NCBI RefSeq assembly: GCF_026914185.1
Contig: NC_070569.1
Span: 1,860,001-1,924,000 of the forward strand
From: Puccinia triticina
Lineage: Eukaryota; Basidiomycota; Pucciniomycetes; Pucciniales; Pucciniaceae
Direction: 5' to 3'
DNA: 64,000 bases
A model generated the notes under the pieces. It did no database searches. It saw only the letters and a list, made by a program, of their open reading frames with translations, and was not told the origin of the DNA. The translations under genes were made by a program, and so were the position numbers. Of the stretch, positions 57,401 through 64,000 are shown one piece after another. Each line of letters opens with the position of its first letter. Position 1 is the stretch's first letter.

Positions 57401-59466
57401 AATGTTTAGGGGCCCCCAAGGATTCATTATGGACCTTAAGTCATCACAAGACCCCCAAATGTAGCAGCTACAGTCTGATCTGTTCCCAAATATCACTACT
57501 TTGGTAGTTTCTGGGTGTTTCTGCCACTATATCTCATCCCAGCGTGGGAATCCTTCTGCCATATGGTTACCAAAATGTTTCGGGGCCCCCAAGGATTCAT
57601 CATGGACCTTAAGTCATCACAAGACCCCCAAATGTAGCAGCTACAGTCTGATCCGTTCCCAAATATCACTCCTTTGGTAGTTTCTTGGTGTTTCTGCGAC
57701 TATATCTCATCCCAGTGTGGGAATCCTTCGGCGGAATGGTTAGAAAAATGTTGAGAGGCCCCCAAAGTTTCATTATGTCCCTTTACTGACCACAAAATCC
57801 CCAAATGTAGCAGCTACAGTCTGATCTGTTTCCAAATATCACTACTTTGGTAGTTTCTGGGTGTTTCTGCCACTATATCTCATCCCAGCGTGGGAATCCT
57901 TCTGACATATGGTTACCAAAATGTTCAAGGGCCCCCAAATATTCATTATGTACCTTTAGTCACCACAAAACCCCCAAATGTAGCAGCTACAGTCTGATCT
58001 GTTCCCAAATATCACTACTTTAGTAGTTTCTGGGTGTTTCTGCCACTATATCTCATCCCAGCGTGGGAATCCTTCTGCCATATGGTTACCAAAATGTTTT
58101 CAGGCCCCAAAAGATTCATTGTGTACCTTTACTGACCACAACACCCCCAAATGTAGCAGCTACAGTCTGATCAGTTCCCAAATATCACTAAATTGGTAGT
58201 TTCTGGATGTTTCTGCCACTATATCTCATCCCAGCGTGGGAATCCTTATGCCATATGGTTACCAAAATGTTGACAGGCCCCCAAGGATTCATTATGTATC
58301 TTCAGTCACCACAAAACCCCCAAATGTAGCAGCTACAGTCTGATCAGTTCCCAGACATCACTTCTTTGGTAGCTTCTGGGTGTTTCTGCCATTATATCTC
58401 ATCCCAGCGTGGGAATCCTTCTGCCATATGGTTACCAAAATGTTTCGGGGCCCCCAAGGATTCATTATGGACCTTAAGTCATCACAAGACCCCCAAATGT
58501 AGCAGCTACAGTCTGATCAGTTCCCAATTATCACTACTATGGTAGTTTCTTGGTGTTTCTGCCACTATATTTCATCCCAGCGTGGGAATCCTTTTAACAT
58601 ATGGTTACCAAAATGTTCAAAGGCCCCCAAAGTTTCATTATGTACCTTTACTGACCACAAAACCCCCAAATGTAGCAGCTACAGTCTGATCTGTTCCCAA
58701 ATATCACTACTTTGGTAGTTTCTGGGTGTTTCTGCCACTATATCTCATCCCAGCGTGGGAATCCTTCTGCCAGATGGTTACCAAAATGTTGACGGGCCCC
58801 CAAGGATTCATCATGGACCTTAAGTCATCACAAGACCCCCAAATGTAGCAGCTACAGTCTGATCTGTTCCCAAATATCACTCCTTTGGTAGTTTCTTGGT
58901 GTTTCTGCGACTATATCTCATCCCAGTGTGGGAATCCTTCGGCGGAATGGTTAGAAAAATGTTGAGAGGCCCCCAAAGTTTCATTATGTCCCTTTACTGA
59001 CCACAAAATCCCCAAATGTAGCAGCTACAGTCTGATCTGTTCCCAAATATCACTACATTGGTAGTTTCTGGGTGTTTCTGCCACTATATCTCATCCCAGC
59101 GTGGGAATCCTTCTGACATATGGTTACCAAAATGTTCAAAGGCCCCCAAAGATTCATTATGTACCTTTAGTCACCACAAAACCCCCAAATGTAGCAGCTA
59201 CAGTCTGATCTGTTCCCAAATATCACTACTTGGGTAGTTTCTGGGTGTTTCTGCCACTATATCTCATCCCAGCGTGGGAATCCTTCTGCCATATGGTTAG
59301 CAGAATGTTTACGGGCCCCCAAGGATTCATTATGGACCTTAAGTCACCACAAGACCCCCAAATGTAGCAGCTACAGTCTGATCAGTTCCCAAATATCACT
59401 ACTTTGGTAGTTTCTTGGTGTTTTTGCCACTATTCTTCATCCCAGCGTGGGAATCCTTCTGACATA
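54500..59466 (+). repeat. 173-bp satellite array, about 29 units
   Basis: The first monomers are spaced exactly 173 bp apart (TGTAGCAG at 54693, 54866, 55039). Units differ at scattered sites; variant types recur non-adjacently (for example with 'ggcggaatggtta' at about 57730 and 58940), which implies block duplication. Confidence 0.97.
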
Positions 59467-59762
59467 TCCAACTAACTTAAATCCACAGAATTCTGGACAT
59501 TGAGATCTAAGTTTTGGTGTCTAAAATTGTCAAAAAAGAAAATTAAATCTACTACAATTACACAAAACTACAGACGTTGAAAAATCCTCAAAGACCGGAA
59601 GGCCCTATGGATGATCCTCCAGCTGTGCCGGAGCAAAAAGCAAAAGAGGGCCGGTTGTTAAATTAGCCAGGGAGGCCCTAATCAAGTAATTAGGTGGCTC
59701 CCAGGGAGGGGGCGGAACAAAACCGAATCCCCTGGGGTTCCTGTTACTCCACACACCCTCCT

Positions 59763-59768
59763 TATATA
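59763..59768 (+). promoter_or_regulatory. TATA box of Helitron cargo gene
   Basis: CCTTATATACC about 295 bp inside the Helitron; an ATG in good context (ATCACCATGCC) follows at 59847. Confidence 0.5.
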
Positions 59769-59846
59769 CCTTTCAGCCATCAACTCAACACACCTTCATC
59801 ACAACGCCGCATTAGCCACTCGTTGCGCGTTCCTCAATCCATCACC

Positions 59847-60155
59847 ATGCCAACAGTCTCCGCCCCACCTTTGCCACGCTTGTGCATCCAACGTTCAACT
59901 GCAACACTCACCCCAACTCACGGTCCACACCAATCCTGCCTGCACGTTCTCGCCCGCCATCTGCCCAGATTGTCGTCCCACTCCCAACCAACAGTCCATT
60001 CGCCCCCTGCGCCACATCACATGACTGTGGCGCACGGTCCCAGTTGCAAACACCTCCTTGTCTTCTTCACCAGGGCACAATACACGCCAGTTTTGACCAC
60101 TTCAACCTTGAAAATTGAGTCGCGCCGTTTCCAGTTTGCTTGCGGGCGTGAATAA
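59847..60155 (+). CDS. Possible first exon of Helitron cargo
   Basis: Begins at ATG 59847 after the TATA box and reads a His/Pro/Ser-rich protein (MPTVSAPPLPRLC...) to a stop at about 60155. A parallel frame reads 'CTFSPAICPDCRPTP', a possible zinc-binding Cys pattern. Which frame was coding is unclear. It may be the 5' part of the same captured gene as the SRA segment. Confidence 0.3.
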   Translation: MPTVSAPPLPRLCIQRSTATLTPTHGPHQSCLHVLARHLPRLSSHSQPTVHSPPAPHHMTVAHGPSCKHLLVFFTRAQYTPVLTTSTLKIESRRFQFACGRE

Positions 60156-60526
60156 TTGAAAATGGAAGATTGGATTGCGTGGAGCCTCCCAGAATTGAGC
60201 GTATCAGTGAACGAATGCATTCATTTTGTTTGTAAGTCAACCTGTATCACAACAATAACTTCCCGACATGTTTGCTCATGCCGGTTTTCTCCGAAGGCTA
60301 TGCAACGGTGAAGGGGGGTTACCCAGAACATCACTTTCAAAATATGGTGCTGGAACCCTTCAATCAAATTGATACTCATCTCAGCGCGGCGCCGGGGAGC
60401 ATCCAAAGAGACTACGTATGTGGAATCAATTGGGGCAGATATTCCGTTTCAGATATGTTACGAGCAGCAACAGTTTCCTCTTCCAGCTGAAATAGTAGGC
60501 AGCTCAGCCCTCCATCCTCCCTCGCC

Positions 60527-61562
60527 ATGGCCTTCCCCAACCGTCCACCCCCGCCCCAGTTCGCGGTTGTCTCCCAATCCGGCTCATCCAGCCCCAGACC
60601 CTCCCAGACCCGCCTCAACCGCTCCACCCGGCCGGACCCAGGTGTGTTTGGCCACATCCCTGGCGCGCCCCCCAGGCCGCGGTGGGAGAAGAGGATCGAC
60701 GGCAGCCAGGCCGGCGTCCATGCCCCTGTGTTCTGATGCCCAACATTCTGCATGGGCGCCCGGGAGTGGATACCGTTACGATGGTCTCTACGAAGTCACG
60801 TGTTTCGATATTGTCAGAGATCCTTCAGGACTCACGGACTACAGATGTCTGCTCTCCCGCATGGAAAGGCTTGAGCAAGATCGCTACGCCCTCCCCATCA
60901 AATGGGACATGCACGGATGGGCGCACACAAAAGCCAACGAAGGGCGAGACCGGCAACGCGCAGAAGATGCCGGCCTAAATACCCCCAACAACCTCCTTGA
61001 GCGGAGAAAAGTCCGCCGCCCTCAAGAGTCCACCGCCTCCCAGTCACGGCCCACGTCTGCCCCACACCCGCCGCCGCCTCCTCCCCGTCAGTCCTTCCTG
61101 ACTCCTTCCCACCAACGCCCGCCCCTTCAAGACTTGGCCAACCGCAACCGCCCGGCCAACCCACCCCTTGCCGCTACAGCCGCCCAACTGGGATTCCTAC
61201 AGAGCTCCATCACGAGAGAATCTTTGGAGAAAATCAAGTTTACTCGCAAGCCGGCTGCTCCGGCTGCTGGCTCCTCCAAAAGGCCTGCATCCCCTCCTGC
61301 CGCCCAGACCCAACTCCCTGCCCCTGCCCGTCCCCCTTCTCCTTGGTTGCCCTCAGCTGCCATCCCCACAGCTCCTGCCTCGCTGAAAACAGGGCCAACA
61401 AGCGCCCCAGCTTGTGCGGCCTCTCCTCCAAAGTTTCAGCCAGCTGCCAGCCCCGCAGCTCGTCCGCTGGAGAAAACAGCACCCATCAACCCCCCAGCTC
61501 GTGCTGTGCTGCCTCTCCTCAGTTCCACACTTTTCTCAAGATTGGAATGGAGGCATACCTGA
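60527..61562 (+). pseudogene. SRA-YDG (methyl-DNA reader) gene fragment
   Basis: ATG 60527 opens a Pro-rich N-terminus, then 'VFGHIPGAPPRPRWEKRIDGSQAGVH', the classic start of an SRA domain (FGxxPG...W..R...AGVH). The frame stops at 60736. In the next frame, about 30 bp on, comes 'GSGYRYDGLYEVTCFD' (YDG motif, 60768), the SRA C-terminal part, then a long Pro/Ala/Ser-rich tail to 61562. The SRA centre (about 70-80 residues, including most of the base-flipping pocket) is missing. SRA domains of UHRF1-like proteins bind modified cytosine; this copy looks non-functional unless a spliced form differs. Confidence 0.75.
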
Positions 61563-62016
61563 CTGAGAACCTGCTGGGACTGCGTGGATGGGTGAACATC
61601 AGTCACCTGTGCGGCTTTCAAAAAAATCTTCTTGCCTGGTTCATTTCTGTGAGCTTGCAACCGGCGGTCATCATGGGGTGCTCGAGCAAGTACAAGTAAG
61701 TGGGGAATGTCTCAGTCTCCCTATTCGGGCGTTAATAATAACGCTTTGCAACGTACCGCACCGTTCCTGCTTTAAAGGCTTAGCAACTGATAGGACTCAA
61801 ATGTGCCAACAGCGAGTCATTGACAATGGTTGTATTGCAAATGTACACTTTGTGCTACGCTGTCCACTATTTAACATGTATTTTAGTTGTGTTGCGCCTA
61901 AACCCAAAGGTTGGCCCACGATCGACGTTACCCTTCTCTTGCGCGAGATACCTGAGGTGATAGCATCATGGGGGCCAGATGTGCGGAAAATTGCACAACC
62001 CTCAACATCCAATTAA
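61563..62016 (+). other. Possible 3' exon of Helitron cargo
   Basis: Candidate intron GTAAGT (61696) to AG (61777) precedes a frame 'CIANVHFVLRCPLF...TIDVTLLLREIPEVIASWGPDV' ending at 62016. The phase across this intron does not fit the upstream frame, so the model is uncertain. Domain not recognised. Confidence 0.3.
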
Positions 62017-62332
62017 ATATTATATTGTTGTTTGTTTCTGCGTATTATTGCTGTGTTTGGTTTTTGGTTGAAGCCGTGACGTGCCGTTAGTGAGGTGTTT
62101 CCCGACTGTGGATGGTCAAAGCGGGAAGTTGGTGTTGAGTTATACTGGAACTCAAGCCTCTTTGCCGGCTGCCTTCATGGGCGCGTTCAAATAACCATAC
62201 CTGCGCAGGCAGGCGTGATCCCACAGGACCCATGCGCAGACCAGGTGAATCCTCTGACAGAGGGTAGGGGGGCGGGGGGGGGGGGGAGGCGAGAATACAG
62301 TTGGGTGGGGGCACAGCGGGTTGTGCCCCTGC

Positions 62333-62358
62333 GGCGGCGTAGCCGCCTGAAACTCTAG
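62333..62358 (+). other. Helitron 3' terminus: hairpin plus CTAG
   Basis: GGCGGC (62333-62338), loop GTA, GCCGCC (62342-62347), 7 nt TGAAACT, CTAG, then host T. Matches the terminus at 1253-1279. Confidence 0.92.
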
Positions 62359-64000
62359 TGGTTACCAAAATGTTGGCAGACCCCCAAACATTCATTATGT
62401 ACTTTAGTCACCACAAAATCCTGAAACGTAGCAGCTACAGTCTGATCAGTTCCCAAATTTCACTACTTTGGTAGTTTCTTGGTATTTCTGCCACTATATC
62501 TCATCCCAGCGTGGGAATCCTTCTGCCATATGGTTACCAAAATGTTGACAGGCCCCCAAGGATTCATTATGGATCTTAAGTCACCACAAGGCCCCCAAAT
62601 TTAGCAGATAAAGTCTGATCAGTTCCCAAATATCACTACTTTGGTAGTTTCTTGGTGTTTCTGCCACTATATCTCATCCCAGTGTGGGAATCCTTCTACC
62701 ATATGGTTACCAAAATGTTTAACGGCCCCCAAGGATTCAGTATGGACCTTAAGTCACCACACGATCCCCAAATGTAGCAGCTACAGTCTGATCAGTTCCC
62801 AAATATCTTCACTTTGGTAGTTTCTTGGTGTTTCTGCCACTATATCTCATCCCAGCGTGGGAATCCTTCTGCCATATGGTTACCAAAATCTTTTCAGGCG
62901 CCCAAAGATTCATTATGTACCTTTACTGACCACAAAGCCCCCAAATGTAGCAGCTACAGTCTGATCTGTTCCCAAATATCACTACGTTGCTAGTTTCTGG
63001 GTGTTTCTGCCACTAGATCTCATCCCAGCGTGGGAATCCATCTGCCATATGGTTACCAAAATGTTGACGGGCCCCTAAGGATTCATTATGGACCTTAAGT
63101 CACCACAAGACCCCCAAATGTAGCAGCTAAAGTCTGATCAGTTCCCAAATATCACTACTTTGGTAGTTTCTGGATGTTTCTGCCACTATATCTCATCCCA
63201 GCGTGGGAATCCTTCTGACATATGGTTACCAAAATGGTAAAAGGCCCTCAAGGATTCAGTAGGGACCTTAAGTCACCACAAGACCCCCAAATGTAGCAGC
63301 TACAATCTGATCAGTTCCCAAATATCACTACTTTGGTAGTTTCTTCGTATTTCTGCCACTATATCTCATCCCAGTGTGGGAATCCTTCTGCCATATGGTT
63401 ACCAAAATGTTTAAAGGCCCCTAAAGATTCATTATTTACCTTTAGTCACCACAAAACCTCCAAATGTAGCAGCTAAAGTCTGATCAGTTCCCAAAATCAC
63501 TACTTTGGTGGTTTCTTGGTGTTTCTGCCACTATATCTCATCCCAGCGTGGGAATCCTTCTGCCATATGGTTATCAAAATTTTGACAGGCCTCCAATAAT
63601 TCATTATGTACCTTTGGGCACCACAAAACCCCCAAATGTAGCAGCTACAGTCTGATCAGTTCCCAAATATCACTACTTTGGTAGTTTCTTGGTATTTCTG
63701 CCACTATATCCCATCCCAGCGTGGGAATCCTTCTGCCATATGGTTATCAAAATGTTGGCAGACCCCCAAAGATTCATTACGTACCTTTAGTCACCACAAA
63801 AACCCCAAATGTAGCAGCTACAGTCTGATCAGTTCCCAAATATCTTCACTTTGGTAGTTTCTTGGTGTTTCTGCCACTATATCTCATCCCAGCGTGGGAA
63901 TCCTTCTGCCATATGGTTACCAAAATGTTTTCAGGCGCCCGAAGATTCATTATGTACCTTTACTGACCACAAAGCCCCCAAATGTAGCAGCTACAGTCTG
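62359..64000 (+). repeat. 173-bp satellite array continues, about 9.5 units
   Basis: Same orientation and phase as 54500-59466; together about 38 units are visible. Confidence 0.97.

Larger units (their letters stand above)
59467..62358 (+). mobile_element. Helitron carrying an SRA-domain gene
   Basis: 5' TC at 59467, 3' CTAG at 62355-62358, inserted between A (59466) and T (62359) of a satellite monomer; removal restores the monomer 'ctgacatatggttacc' exactly and there is no duplication. A hairpin GGCGGC-GTA-GCCGCC (62333-62347) lies 7 nt before CTAG, and a second 8-bp hairpin lies at 62309-62330. Interior: TATA box, Pro-rich and SRA coding sequence. No Rep/helicase, so it is non-autonomous. 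Confidence 0.92.
53861..64000 (+). mobile_element. Left part of a giant CACTA-type element (runs off window)
   Basis: Starts with the same CACTACCAAGATGGATG terminus and 640-bp subterminal region as 31520-32165, then enters the 173-bp satellite, which continues to the window end. Flank before the terminus: TGA. If built like the small copy, a mirror-image right half should follow outside the window. More than 10 kb is visible, 2.9 kb of it a Helitron. Confidence 0.75.

Noticed and set aside
59467..62358. The SRA region as an ordinary host gene between satellites
   Set aside because: The borders are exact Helitron ends within one monomer, and the SRA centre is missing with a frameshift.

Overview
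This window has no rRNA, no CRISPR array and no recognisable host housekeeping gene. It is a transposon graveyard from a eukaryotic genome, most likely a rust fungus (Pucciniales, Basidiomycota). The clues are Ty3/gypsy gag proteins of the 'KLSGQGEYNHSEF...WIDT' type, Ty1/copia pol, short (54-82 bp) fungal-type GT-AG introns and very heavy nesting. I assign the taxon from remembered protein similarity, so it is an inference.

Layout. 1-7514: a hairpin minisatellite, then a 22-bp tandem array (747-1252 and 6843-7514) split by a minus-strand Helitron (1253-6842). The Helitron carries a decayed gene and has itself been hit by a solo LTR, which contains a fold-back element. 8191-8960: GC-rich hairpin repeats. 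8985-10485: RT/RNase H of a DIRS-like element, split by a solo LTR. 10976-13100: LTR remnants and a possible Cys-rich exon. 13250-15590: a 10-bp satellite and a hairpin cluster. 15794-19298: LINE ORF1 (minus) split by two solo LTRs. 19385-24685: hairpin repeats, a Ty3 gag fragment, LTR pieces and a Ty1/copia pol split by a solo LTR. 24686-26600: three hairpin minisatellites.

27090-53681: a stacked set of insertions. A plus-strand Ty3/gypsy pol is cut inside its RNase H by a complete minus-strand Ty3/gypsy element (28402-51121, 4-bp duplication GCGG). That element has received a CACTA-type DNA transposon (31520-35341, duplication GCG), a solo LTR (40857-41825, duplication CCATC) and a gag-only LTR element (42494-48344). 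It also holds an intron-containing gene antisense to its own pol. 53861-64000: the left end of a second, much larger CACTA-type element. Its interior is a 173-bp satellite, cut by a second Helitron (59467-62358) that carries a broken SRA-YDG (modified-DNA reader) gene.

The main themes are these. (1) Two Helitrons share a 3' hairpin and CTAG terminus, sit exactly between A and T inside tandem arrays, and carry different genes with a TATA box 250-300 bp inside the 5' end. (2) Almost every minisatellite unit, although unrelated in sequence, is self-complementary, and stems covary between copies. (3) One LTR family ends in a covarying two-stem structure. (4) One LTR element's primer-binding region matches 51 nt of a mature tRNA-Tyr. 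Nearly all coding regions are decayed; several catalytic residues were lost through G-to-A changes.
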